Shown piece after piece: positions 7,118 to 14,352 of a stretch of DNA of 18,045 nucleotides. The position numbers were made by a program, and so were the translations under genes. The notes beneath the pieces were generated by a model. It was not told the origin of the DNA, made no database searches, and saw only the letters and a program-made list of their open reading frames with translations. The stretch comes from Betaproteobacteria bacterium (GTDB lineage Bacteria; Pseudomonadota; Gammaproteobacteria; Burkholderiales; SG8-39). Location of the stretch: positions 1 to 18,045 of the forward strand of contig SHXF01000086.1 of NCBI GenBank assembly GCA_009693435.1. Reading direction: 5' to 3'. The stretch's first letter is position 1, and each line of letters starts with the position of its first letter.

Positions 7118-8086
7118 ATGAGAACTATCCTGCGCGCCTTCGTGGCGCTGATGCTGCTGGCCCTGCCTGGCCTGGCTGTTGCACAGGCGTTTCCGTCCAA
7201 GCCCGTGCGGTTCATCGTGCCGCTTACCGCGGGCGGACTCACCGACATACTGATGCGCGCCGTGGCGCTGGAGTTGAGCAAGATCTGGGGTCAGCCCACG
7301 CTGGTCGAGAATCGGCCAGGGGCGAGCCTGATGATCGGCACCGACGTGGTAGCAAAGTCGCCTGCGGACGGCTACACGATGCTCATCTCGGATTCCTCCT
7401 GGGTGATCAACCCCATCCTGTACAGCAAGCTGCCCTATGGGCCCAACGACCTGGTGCCGGTCGTGAACATGGTGCTGATCCCGCTGATACTGGTGGCCAA
7501 TTCGCAACTGCCCGCCAACAAACTGAACGAACTGATCGCGCTCGCCCGTTCCAAACCGGGCGAACTCAACTACGGCAGCGTCGGCATCGGCACCATTCTT
7601 CACCTCGATCTGGAGGGCCTCGCGTTCGAGGCCGGGGGCCTGAAGCTCACGCATGTTCCCTACAAGGGGATATCCGAAGTATTTCCGGCGCTGGCCACCG
7701 GACAGATTCATATTGCGCTGGCCGGCGTGCCGCCGGCGTTGTCGTTCCTGAAACAGGGACGGGTAAAGGGCATCGCCTTTTCGGGATCGAAGCGATCGGT
7801 GGCGATACCCGATGTGCCGACCTTCGCCGAATCAGGCATGCCCAATTTCACTTCCGCGCCGTTCCACGGATTGATGGCGCCCGCGGGCACGCCCCGGGCG
7901 GTGCTGGACAGGATCGCCGCCGACGTAGGACGCGTCGTCGCCAATCCGGAATTCAACGAGAAATTCATCGTGGGCGTCGGCCTGGAGTCGCGCTACATGG
8001 GGCCGGACGAATTCGCGCAGTTCATCAACGCCTATCGCGACCGATTCGTGGCGCGCACCAAACACCTCAAGATCCAGCTGAACTGA
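7118..8086 (+). CDS. Bug/TctC-family periplasmic solute-binding protein
   Basis: This is a 322-residue receptor. The signal peptide is MRTILRAFVALMLLALPGLAVAQA with cleavage near residue 22. The family blocks follow: FPSKPVRFIVPLTAGGLTDILMRAV, GQPTLVENRPGASLMIGTDVVAKSPADGYTML, PGELNYGSVGIGTILHLDLEGL, HVPYKG and the C-terminal PDVPTFAESGMPNF. The usual P-x-PGG is here LTAGG and the GAGG loop is GASLM, so the ligand pocket may differ from its neighbours. A GGGGGG run about eight bases before the ATG serves as ribosome binding site. It is the first gene of a plus-strand operon with the Rieske gene 41 bases downstream, which suggests it captures that enzyme's substrate. Confidence 0.92.
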   Translation: MRTILRAFVALMLLALPGLAVAQAFPSKPVRFIVPLTAGGLTDILMRAVALELSKIWGQPTLVENRPGASLMIGTDVVAKSPADGYTMLISDSSWVINPILYSKLPYGPNDLVPVVNMVLIPLILVANSQLPANKLNELIALARSKPGELNYGSVGIGTILHLDLEGLAFEAGGLKLTHVPYKGISEVFPALATGQIHIALAGVPPALSFLKQGRVKGIAFSGSKRSVAIPDVPTFAESGMPNFTSAPFHGLMAPAGTPRAVLDRIAADVGRVVANPEFNEKFIVGVGLESRYMGPDEFAQFINAYRDRFVARTKHLKIQLN

Positions 8087-8127
8087 ACAGCTCGATTGAA
8101 ACAGCGAACGGCGACTACGGTCTCACC

Positions 8128-9471
8128 ATGCTCAAGCACGAAGATAACGAACTCCTCACGCGCGTCGGCGCGGGCACCCCCATGGGGGAATTGTTCCGGC
8201 GCTTCTGGCTGCCGGCGCTGCTGTCGGAGGAGATCGCAACACCGGATTCCCCGCCGCTGCGCCTGAGGATCCTGGGCGAGGACCTGCTCGCATTTCGCGA
8301 CAGCAGCGGGCGGACCGGGATTGTCGAGGCCTATTGCTCCCATCGCGGGGCGCCGCTCTTCTTCGGCAGAAATGAAGCAGACGGCATCCGCTGTTCGTAT
8401 CACGGATGGAAATTCGACGTCGAGGGCGCCTGTGTGGACGTCCCCAACGTCGAAGGCATCCGCGACACGCCGAAGGTGCGAGTCAAGCTCGGCATCGTCG
8501 CCTACCCGACGCGCGAAGCGGGCGGCGTGGTGTGGGTGTACATGGGTCCGAAGGACCGGCAGCCCGAGCTTCCCGGGCTGGAATGGACGCAAGTCCCGGA
8601 AGGGTACTGCCGCACCTCGCGCTGGCTGCAGCGGTCGAACTGGCTGCAGGGCGCCGAAGGGGAAATCGACACCTCGCACATCAGCTTTCTGCACAAGGAC
8701 CACGACCCGGCCCGCTCGATGATAGGGGCCACGGGGGCAAACCTGGCGGTGGACGGCGCACCGGAAATTACCGTGAAGGAAACCAGTTACGGCTTTGCCA
8801 GCGGCGCGCGGCGGCGCATGGGAGAGGACTACTTCTGGCGCGTCTCGCAATGGCTCGCGCCGATGTACAGCCTCATCCCCAGGGCGCCTGGCGCCACATT
8901 CACGAGCGGCGGCGGACGCGCCTGGGTGCCCATCGATGATTTCCACACCACCACCTTCGCCTACAGCTTCAGGGTGGACCGCCCTTTGAGCGAAGAAGAA
9001 CTGTCGCTCATATCCGGCGGGGCGCACTTTCCTCCGCGCACGACGAAAACCACGCTGCAACTGCCCCACGGGCATCCGATCGACATCTTTGTGCCGGACG
9101 CCAATGGCGGCAACGATTATCTGATCGACCGCGAGATGCAGCGCAGCGCCAATTTCACGGGAATACACGGCGTGAGCGCGCAGGATCGCTCGATGCAGGA
9201 GGGCATGCGCCCCGCCGTTTCCGGGTCCCGGGGCATCGTGGACCGGTCGCGGGAACACCTGATCGGTTCCGACATGGCGATCATCACCGCGCGGCGCAGG
9301 CTGATGAAGATGGCGCGCGAACTGCAGCAGGGAATCGAACCGCTCGCGGCAATGCATGGCAGCTGGTACGGCGTGCGGGCGATAAGCAGGATCTGCCCGA
9401 TTGCGGGTTTCGACGAATTCTTCGCGAAATACGGCGAGCAGTCCATCGCCGGAAAGGGGGTTGCTGCATGA
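8128..9471 (+). CDS. Rieske non-heme iron oxygenase, alpha subunit (phthalate 4,5-dioxygenase-like)
   Basis: This 447-residue protein has an N-terminal Rieske [2Fe-2S] domain with Cys70-x-His72 (CSHRG) and Cys89-x2-His92 (CSYHGW). The catalytic domain has the mononuclear iron ligands Asp181, His184 and His189 in EIDTSHISFLH. The opening MLKHEDNELLTRVGAGTPMGELFRRFW is typical of the phthalate 4,5-dioxygenase/vanillate demethylase side of the family, whose homomeric oxygenases hydroxylate or O-demethylate aromatic acids using a separate ferredoxin reductase. No reductase gene is in the window. The ATG at 8128 was chosen because homology starts there; the same frame stays open far upstream only as a shadow of the receptor gene. 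The stop overlaps the next start (ATGA). Confidence 0.9.
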   Translation: MLKHEDNELLTRVGAGTPMGELFRRFWLPALLSEEIATPDSPPLRLRILGEDLLAFRDSSGRTGIVEAYCSHRGAPLFFGRNEADGIRCSYHGWKFDVEGACVDVPNVEGIRDTPKVRVKLGIVAYPTREAGGVVWVYMGPKDRQPELPGLEWTQVPEGYCRTSRWLQRSNWLQGAEGEIDTSHISFLHKDHDPARSMIGATGANLAVDGAPEITVKETSYGFASGARRRMGEDYFWRVSQWLAPMYSLIPRAPGATFTSGGGRAWVPIDDFHTTTFAYSFRVDRPLSEEELSLISGGAHFPPRTTKTTLQLPHGHPIDIFVPDANGGNDYLIDREMQRSANFTGIHGVSAQDRSMQEGMRPAVSGSRGIVDRSREHLIGSDMAIITARRRLMKMARELQQGIEPLAAMHGSWYGVRAISRICPIAGFDEFFAKYGEQSIAGKGVAA

Positions 9472-10050
9472 AGCCAGGCGTGAAGCAGTGGTTGCTGGGC
9501 GTTCTGGGAATCTGCTGCGGTGTCGCCGCGGCGCACGCCCAGGATTATCCGAACCGGCCGGTGAAATTACTGGTGGGCTATGTCCCCGGACCGACCGGCC
9601 CGGATTTTTCCGCGAGAGTCGTGGCGCCCAAGCTGGCGCAGCTGCTCGGACAGCAGTTCGTCGTCGAGAACAGAGCCGGCGCGGGCGGCACGCTGGCGAC
9701 CGCCTTTGTCGTGAAGTCCCCGGCAGACGGCTATACGCTGCTGCTCGGCGAGACCGGGCAGCTCGAGATCGCGCCCTACCTGAACAAGGCCCTGCCCTAA
9801 CAAGGCCCTGCCCTACAACACGCTGGCCGATCTCACGCCGATCGCGATGCTCACCGACGGCGCCGGCATCGTGCTGGTCGCGAATGCGATCAAGGCCGCG
9901 CTGGACAGCCCCGAGGTCCGCGAAAAGCTGTCGGCCGAGGGAACGCGCACCATACGCTGGACCACGCCCCAGGAGTACGCCGAGGTCATTCGCGACAACC
10001 TGAAGAAATACGAACGGGCGGTGAAGCTTGCCAACATCCGCGCGGCGTAG
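9468..10050 (+). pseudogene. Bug/TctC receptor gene disrupted by a 16-bp duplication and an internal deletion
   Basis: The first 110 codons are a normal receptor N-terminus: signal peptide MKPGVKQWLLGVLGICCGVAAAHA, then DYPNRPVKLLVGYVPGPTGPDFSARV, GQQFVVENRAGAGGTLATAFVVKSPADGYTLLL, ending at a TAA in 9798-9800. An exact 16-base direct duplication (9783-9798 and 9799-9814) causes this stop and shifts the frame. Without it the protein would read on as LNKALPYNTLADLTPIAMLTDG. In the shifted frame the sequence reaches VLVAN (to about 9885) and then jumps directly to a receptor C-terminus (IKAALDSPEVREKLSAEG to the stop at 10048-10050). Roughly 130 residues of the ligand-binding core are therefore missing. 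The start overlaps the Rieske stop by four bases, so it was once part of that operon. Confidence 0.9.
9783..9814 (+). repeat. Exact 16-bp direct duplication
   Basis: The unit AACAAGGCCCTGCCCT occurs twice back to back. Sixteen is not a multiple of three, so the second copy creates the premature TAA and the frameshift in the receptor pseudogene. Confidence 0.95.
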
Positions 10051-10129
10051 TCGCGCGGCGTAGTCGCGAGGAGTAGGCGCGCGGAGTAGGCGCGCGGCGT
10101 AGTCGCGAGGAGTAGGCGCGCTGAGTAGA
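10039..10129 (+). repeat. 13-bp minisatellite, seven units
   Basis: Seven consecutive 13-base units follow the pattern CGCG(C/A/T)(G)(C/A)GTAG(T/G/A); units 1, 2 and 5 are identical (CGCGCGGCGTAGT) and units 3 and 6 are identical (CGCGAGGAGTAGG). The array begins in the last codons of the broken receptor gene, whose TAG stop lies inside the first unit, and ends 14 bases from the stop of the convergent monooxygenase gene. Confidence 0.92.
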
Positions 10130-10143
10130 TGACGCGCGAGTGC

Positions 10144-11556
10144 TTATCGGCGCGCCGCCCCGCTGGAGGCAGCATTGGCAGACGCACCGGCGGAAGGATA
10201 CCGGCGCGTCGCCGCGGCCTGCGGCAGCCGGTGCGCCGGCCGCGCAAGGCCAAGATTTTCGCGCAGCGTCCTGCCTTCGTATTCGGTGCGGAACAGTCCC
10301 CTGCGCTGGAGTTCGGGAACGACCAGATCGACGAAATCGTTGAGCGAGCCGGGCAGATAAGGCGGCAGCAGGTTGAACCCGTCGGCGCCGAAATTGACGA
10401 ACCAATGCTCCAGCTGATCGGCGATCTGCGCGGCGGTACCCTTCACGATCCAGTGGTGCTTGGCGGTGGCGGCGCGGCGCGCGGTTTGGCGCAGCGTGAG
10501 ATTCTCGCGCCGGGCGATTTTCATGTAACTGTCGGGGGCGCTCATGCGCGCGGAGTTTCCCTTCACCAGAGGCATCGGCTCATCCAGCGCGTAGCCCGTG
10601 AGATCCACGCCGCCCAGGTTGTCGGACAGGCGCGCCATCGCCATATCCAGGGGCACCATGGCATCCAGCTCCTCGAAGCGCTCGTTGGCTTCAGCCTCCG
10701 AGCGCCCGACGAAGATGAACGCGCCCGGCATGAATTTGAGTTCGTCCGGCCTGCGGCCGAACTTGTCCATGCGGCCCTTCACATCCTGGTAGAACGCCCT
10801 GGCCTCGCCGAGGTCGGACTGCGACATGAACATCACGTCGGCCACGCGCGCGGTGAGTTCCTTCGAGGGCTCGGACGCGCCGGCCTGGATGATGACCGGA
10901 TATCCCTGCGGCGGCCGTGCGACGCTGAGCGGCCCCTTCACCGAAAAATACTTCCCCTTGTGATTGAGCAGGTGAAGCTTTTCGGGAAGAAAGTAACGCC
11001 CGGTGGCCTTGTCCCGGACAAAAGCGTCGTCTTCGTAACTGTCCCACAGGCCGCGCACGACATCGGCGAATTCCTCGGCGCGGGCGTAACGCTCGTCGTG
11101 CGCCAGATGCGCATCGAGGTTGAAATTGAACGCGTCTTCCCGGTTGCCCCCGGTCACCAGATTCCAGCCCGCGCGTCCCTCCGTCAGATGGTCGAGCGAG
11201 GCAAACATGCGGGCCACGGTATAAGGCGCGTTGTAAGTCGTGTCGGCGGTGGCAACCAGGCCGAGCCGCTGCGTGACCTGCGATAACGCGGCCAGCACCG
11301 TTTGCGGGTCGAACCGGTCGACGCGCGAGGTCAGGCTGAGTTGCTCCTTGTCATCGGCGCCCGGAGTGCCCATGGAATCGGCGATGAACAGCATGTCCAG
11401 CTTGCCGCGCTCCATGGTGCGCGCGAATTCCGCCCAGCGTTTGAAATTCAGCCCGGCATCGGCGTAGCTCTGCGGATGACGCCAGCCGGTCATGTGGTAA
11501 TTCGAATCGCCCGACATGAACACGGCGAATTTCATCTGTCGTTTTGCAATAGCCAT
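10144..11556 (-). CDS. LLM-class flavin-dependent monooxygenase (NtaA/SnaA/DszA family)
   Basis: This 470-residue protein belongs to the bacterial-luciferase superfamily. Typical segments are MKFAVFMSGDSNYHMTGWRHP near the start, LGLVATADTTYNAPYTVARMFASLDHLTEGRAGWNLVTGGN around residues 98-137, PVIIQAGAS for flavin phosphate binding, and DGFNLLPPYLPG near the C-terminus. Enzymes of this family take FMNH2 from a separate reductase and oxidise substrates such as nitrilotriacetate, alkanesulfonates, dibenzothiophene sulfone or dimethylsulfide. The substrate here is unknown and no flavin reductase gene is visible. The ATG at 11556 has only a weak ribosome site; an internal ATG at 11535 is also possible. 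The last 30 or so residues after RENLGL are Ala/Arg/Ser-rich and look like an extension beside the minisatellite. Confidence 0.9.
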   Translation of the reverse strand: MAIAKRQMKFAVFMSGDSNYHMTGWRHPQSYADAGLNFKRWAEFARTMERGKLDMLFIADSMGTPGADDKEQLSLTSRVDRFDPQTVLAALSQVTQRLGLVATADTTYNAPYTVARMFASLDHLTEGRAGWNLVTGGNREDAFNFNLDAHLAHDERYARAEEFADVVRGLWDSYEDDAFVRDKATGRYFLPEKLHLLNHKGKYFSVKGPLSVARPPQGYPVIIQAGASEPSKELTARVADVMFMSQSDLGEARAFYQDVKGRMDKFGRRPDELKFMPGAFIFVGRSEAEANERFEELDAMVPLDMAMARLSDNLGGVDLTGYALDEPMPLVKGNSARMSAPDSYMKIARRENLTLRQTARRAATAKHHWIVKGTAAQIADQLEHWFVNFGADGFNLLPPYLPGSLNDFVDLVVPELQRRGLFRTEYEGRTLRENLGLARPAHRLPQAAATRRYPSAGASANAASSGAARR

Positions 11557-11776
11557 TGCCTGTCCCCGGAATCGCGCCGCAGCGTTGCAGCGCGTTGCAG
11601 CAGCGCATCGTCGCTTGTTTGCGCGGGCTCTGCCTGGCTGTTCGCGCGCGGCAGAGTCTGCGATGGCGGAATTGTAAGGCGACGCCGTGCACGCACCACG
11701 CCGACCGCGATATTGAACTGCTCGCGCCACGGCTGTCCGGTATAGTTGGCCATCGCCCCAGCCCAAGGTGGAATTC

Positions 11777-12343
11777 GTGAAATCGCACGCGCTACGATAT
11801 CTGGCGCCACTCGCCGGCGCTGCCTTCCTCCTGGCGGCCAGCCTGCACGCGTTAGCGCAGGATTTCCCCTCCCGGCCGTCGCGCTTCATCTCGCCCTATC
11901 CGCCGGGCGGCGTCGCCGACATCGCGGCGCGCCTCTTCTCGGCGAAGCTCGCCGAACTGTGGAAGCAACCGGTGCTGGTCGAGAACCGCGTCGGCGGCGG
12001 CGGCGTGGTCGGCAGCGAGCACGTTGCACGGTCGGCGCCTGACGGCTACACCCTGCTGTTCGCCACGGTCGGCGAATACACCGTCATTCCCCACATGTAT
12101 TCGAAACTGGCGTTCGATTTCCAGGGCGATTTTCCGTCGGTGATTTTCGCCACCGACACACCGCTAATCTGGGCTGCGCATGCCGGCGCCCCGTTCAACA
12201 GCATGCATGGAACAGGCACCGCCTTCATTAAGTTCCAACCACATAGCGTGGCTGACTACCCCACGGTGAGCGTGGCGGTCGTGTTCACCCGCCGCGCGCT
12301 GGAACTGGCCTCCACGCGAACCAACAGGGGAAAACTAGCATGA
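11777..12343 (+). pseudogene. Chimeric ORF: truncated Bug/TctC receptor fused to a likely FAD-subunit (CoxM-type) fragment
   Basis: Translation from a GTG at 11777 (AAGGTGG five bases upstream; another GTG at 11768 is in frame) gives 188 residues. Residues 1-143 are a normal receptor N-terminus: signal peptide ending ALAQ, then DFPSRPSRFISPYPPGGVADIAARL, QPVLVENRVGGGGVVGSEHVARSAPDGYTLLFA. Receptor similarity then stops near base 12205. Residues 146-170 (TGTAFIKFQPHSVADYPTVSVAVVF) instead resemble the Y/F-x-K-F...R-x-x-x-DYP-x-V-x-V-A motif of FAD-binding subunits of molybdenum hydroxylases (CoxM/CutM). The last 18 residues are unassigned. The stop overlaps the CoxG start by four bases. I infer a deletion joining two genes; the CoxM assignment is tentative. 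Confidence 0.75.
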
Positions 12344-12774
12344 AATTCCAGCATCGTTGCGTTCTGCCCGGTACACCCGAGCACTTGTGGACGCTTCTGC
12401 TCAACGTCCCCGAGGTGGCGAAGTGTATTGCCGGCGCGGGGGACATTCTTCCCATGGAACACAATGCCTACAGCGGCTCGATGCGCGTGAAGATCGGGCC
12501 GGCCGCACTAGACTTCCACGGGAAATTGACGCTGGAAGAAGAACGCCGCGAAGACTGGCGCGCCTCGTTTCGTTCCGAGGCGACGAACCGAGGCTTGGCG
12601 GGTGGCATTCGCGTGCAGATGAGCATGCAATTGCATTCGCAGGGTCCGCAAACCACCGAACTGGTGGTTGATACGGACGCGGTGTTCATGGGCAAGCTCG
12701 GCGAGTTCGGGTATCCGCTGATCGGCAAGAAAGCCGACGCCATGATGCATGGACTTCGTCAGAAAAGTCGTTGA
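12340..12774 (+). CDS. CoxG-family (SRPBCC) protein, carbon monoxide dehydrogenase subunit G-like
   Basis: This is a 144-residue protein of the CoxG branch of the START/SRPBCC fold. It begins MKFQHRCVLPGTPEHLWTLLLNVPEVAKCIAGAGDI, carries the central YSGSMRVKIGPAALDFHGKLTLEE strands, and ends TELVVDTDAVFMGKLGEFGYPLIGKKADAMM with the family's amphipathic C-terminal helix. CoxG-like proteins accompany Mo-Cu CO dehydrogenase and related molybdenum hydroxylases and are implicated in membrane attachment or quinone coupling. No coxS or coxL gene is present; only a possible coxM scrap precedes it, so this may be an orphan left by deletion. The ATG overlaps the previous stop (ATGA), implying translational coupling. 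It is shorter than many homologues, which have a C-terminal extension. Confidence 0.85.
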   Translation: MKFQHRCVLPGTPEHLWTLLLNVPEVAKCIAGAGDILPMEHNAYSGSMRVKIGPAALDFHGKLTLEEERREDWRASFRSEATNRGLAGGIRVQMSMQLHSQGPQTTELVVDTDAVFMGKLGEFGYPLIGKKADAMMHGLRQKSR

Positions 12775-12813
12775 ACGGACGTCATCGGGCCTAAATTATG
12801 GAGAAAAGCCGAC

Positions 12814-13326
12814 ATGAGCAATGAAGACATCAACGACAAAGCACTGGCGTACAACACCCCGGACTTCAGTCTCAAGATGCCCGACATGTCGAAGCTTGGC
12901 GACGCCATGCCAGTGCGCGCCGGCGCGTCCGCTCCGGATTTTGAGGCGCCTGCGCTGGACGGCCGCGTGGTGCGGCCGTCCGAGTTGAAGGGACGGCGCC
13001 ACGTGGTATTGATGATGGGCGCAATCACCAGCCCGATGTGCTCCATCGCCGTGCCGGCGATGAACCGGCTGGATGCGCAATTCGCCGACAAGGAAGTGGA
13101 CTTCTACCTGTTGTACGCGAAGGAGTCGCACCCCGGCGAGCGTTATCGCCACCATAGCTCGATGGAACTTCCAAACGTGTGGTGGAACACGAAGCCGACC
13201 AGGCGGTGCATCATCGCGTGTACGAACGCGCGGGTCCCAAGGCATTCGAGGACTACTGGCAGGTATTCCCAAAGCTGCGCGGTCGCTGGCCGTGATGTTT
13301 TAGCCGTCCTTTCAGTCCGTCCGTAG
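12814..13326 (+). pseudogene. Redoxin (thioredoxin-fold, deiodinase-like) truncated after about residue 117
   Basis: Residues 38-117 are a redoxin domain: SAPDFEAPALDGRVVRPSELKGRRHVVLMMGAITSPMCSIAVPAMNRL, then VDFYLLYAKESHPGERYRHHSS. The Y-x-x-E-x-HPGE segment is like that of iodothyronine-deiodinase-type redoxins. The active-site stretch is GAITSPMC: Ser73 sits where the family has Sec or Cys, and Cys76 is three residues further on. After SSME the rest of the ORF (Trp/Arg/Cys-rich) no longer resembles a protein domain. From 13161 to 13295 another frame reads DGTSKRVVEHEADQAVHHRVYERAGPKAFEDYWQVFPKLRGRWP, which looks like a genuine C-terminus of an unidentified gene. I infer a deletion joining two genes out of frame. 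The start follows GGAGAAAA. Confidence 0.65.
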
Positions 13327-13347
13327 TCCTTACACCCGGGGGTGATG

Positions 13348-14325
13348 ATGAACGACCGATTCCGAACCGAAGAGCTGGACAAGCTGGAGTCGATGGACGC
13401 GCTGATCGCGGCGATCGGCGAGCGCAACATGACGCCGGGCTGGGTGCCACGTCCGAATTCGACTGTGCGCATGAAGGAAATGCGCTCTTCCTTCGTCCCG
13501 GCGCATTGGCGTTTTGCGGACGCGCGGCTGGCGATGCAGTCCGCCGGCCGGCTCATCGCCGCGGAAAAAGCGGAGCGCCGCAATTTCATCATGCGCAATC
13601 CCATCGCGGGCAACGCCGACGCCACCCTGCGCACTATGGTGTGCGCCTACCAGTCGATCCTGCCCGGCGAAAAAGCGCGCTCGCATCGTCATTCGCCGCA
13701 TGCGCTCCGCGTGATCCTCGATTCGCGCGGCTCGTACTCGATCGTCAATGGCGAGAAGACACCGATGGAAACCGGAGACGTGGTCCTGACGCCGGGCTGG
13801 TCCTGGCACGGTCACGGCCATGAAGGCAGCGAACAGGCGTACTGGCTGGACGGACTCGACGTGCCGCTCACCGAAATGCTCGAACCGACGTTCTTCGAAG
13901 ACCATCCGGACGGTTGGCAACCGGTCGACACCGTGACCGAATTCTCGCCAATGCGGTTTGCGTGGGCCGATACGCACGCCGCGTTGAAGCGGACCGAGGC
14001 TGATGGCGACGGCCATTTCGGTGCGACGATCGTGCTTCCCGCTCCGAGCATGCCCACCATCGCGCTCAAGATGCACCACTGGCCCGGGGGTTGGCGCAAT
14101 CGTCCTTACCGTCATGCGGTCAATACCGTCTATGTGGTCATGCAGGGCAGCGGCAGCTCGACCATCGGCGAACGCAGCTTCGACTGGAACTTCGGCGATG
14201 CCATCGCTGCACCCGCCTGGTCCCGCATCGAGCACCGCGCGCAGACCGAGACAGTGATGTTTTCGATGAGCGACGAAAGCCTGATACGCTGGAGCCGTTA
14301 TTACAAGTTCGAATCCATGAACTGA
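13348..14325 (+). CDS. Gentisate 1,2-dioxygenase-like bicupin ring-cleavage dioxygenase
   Basis: This 325-residue protein has two cupin domains, as in gentisate 1,2-dioxygenase, 1-hydroxy-2-naphthoate dioxygenase and salicylate 1,2-dioxygenase. The first cupin (about residues 95-165) holds the Fe(II) ligands His113 and His115 in GEKARSHRHSPHALR, and His154 in LTPGWSWHGHGHEG, with EKTPMETGDVVLTP between. The second (about 220-310) has RHAVNTVYVVMQGSGSSTIG and FGDAIAAPAWSRIEHRA. Enzymes of this type insert O2 beside the carboxylate of hydroxylated aromatic acids and open the ring. Three start codons lie in a row (13342 GTG, 13345 and 13348 ATG); 13348 gives the best spacing from GGGGG. Its neighbours fit an aromatic-acid pathway, but no maleylpyruvate isomerase or hydrolase gene is present. 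Confidence 0.9.
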   Translation: MNDRFRTEELDKLESMDALIAAIGERNMTPGWVPRPNSTVRMKEMRSSFVPAHWRFADARLAMQSAGRLIAAEKAERRNFIMRNPIAGNADATLRTMVCAYQSILPGEKARSHRHSPHALRVILDSRGSYSIVNGEKTPMETGDVVLTPGWSWHGHGHEGSEQAYWLDGLDVPLTEMLEPTFFEDHPDGWQPVDTVTEFSPMRFAWADTHAALKRTEADGDGHFGATIVLPAPSMPTIALKMHHWPGGWRNRPYRHAVNTVYVVMQGSGSSTIGERSFDWNFGDAIAAPAWSRIEHRAQTETVMFSMSDESLIRWSRYYKFESMN

Positions 14326-14352
14326 ACGCGGGGAAGCACGGAGATAACAGCC

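Noticed and set aside
6985..8127. Apparent 381-codon N-terminal extension of the Rieske gene
   Set aside because: It overlaps the well-formed receptor gene in another frame and has shadow composition; the Rieske family begins at 8128.
8032..9357. Minus-strand open frame of 441 codons
   Set aside because: It is the antisense shadow of the Rieske oxygenase, rich in Arg/Ala/Pro and without motifs.
10039..10129. Possible CRISPR array
   Set aside because: The 13-bp units are directly adjacent with no unique spacers; this is a minisatellite.
10129..11286. Plus-strand open frame of 385 codons
   Set aside because: It is antisense to the flavin monooxygenase, which has clear family motifs.
11557..11889. 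111-codon N-terminal extension of the flavin monooxygenase frame
   Set aside because: It is low-complexity Arg/Ala/Ser sequence overlapping the divergent receptor start; family homology begins at about 11535-11556.
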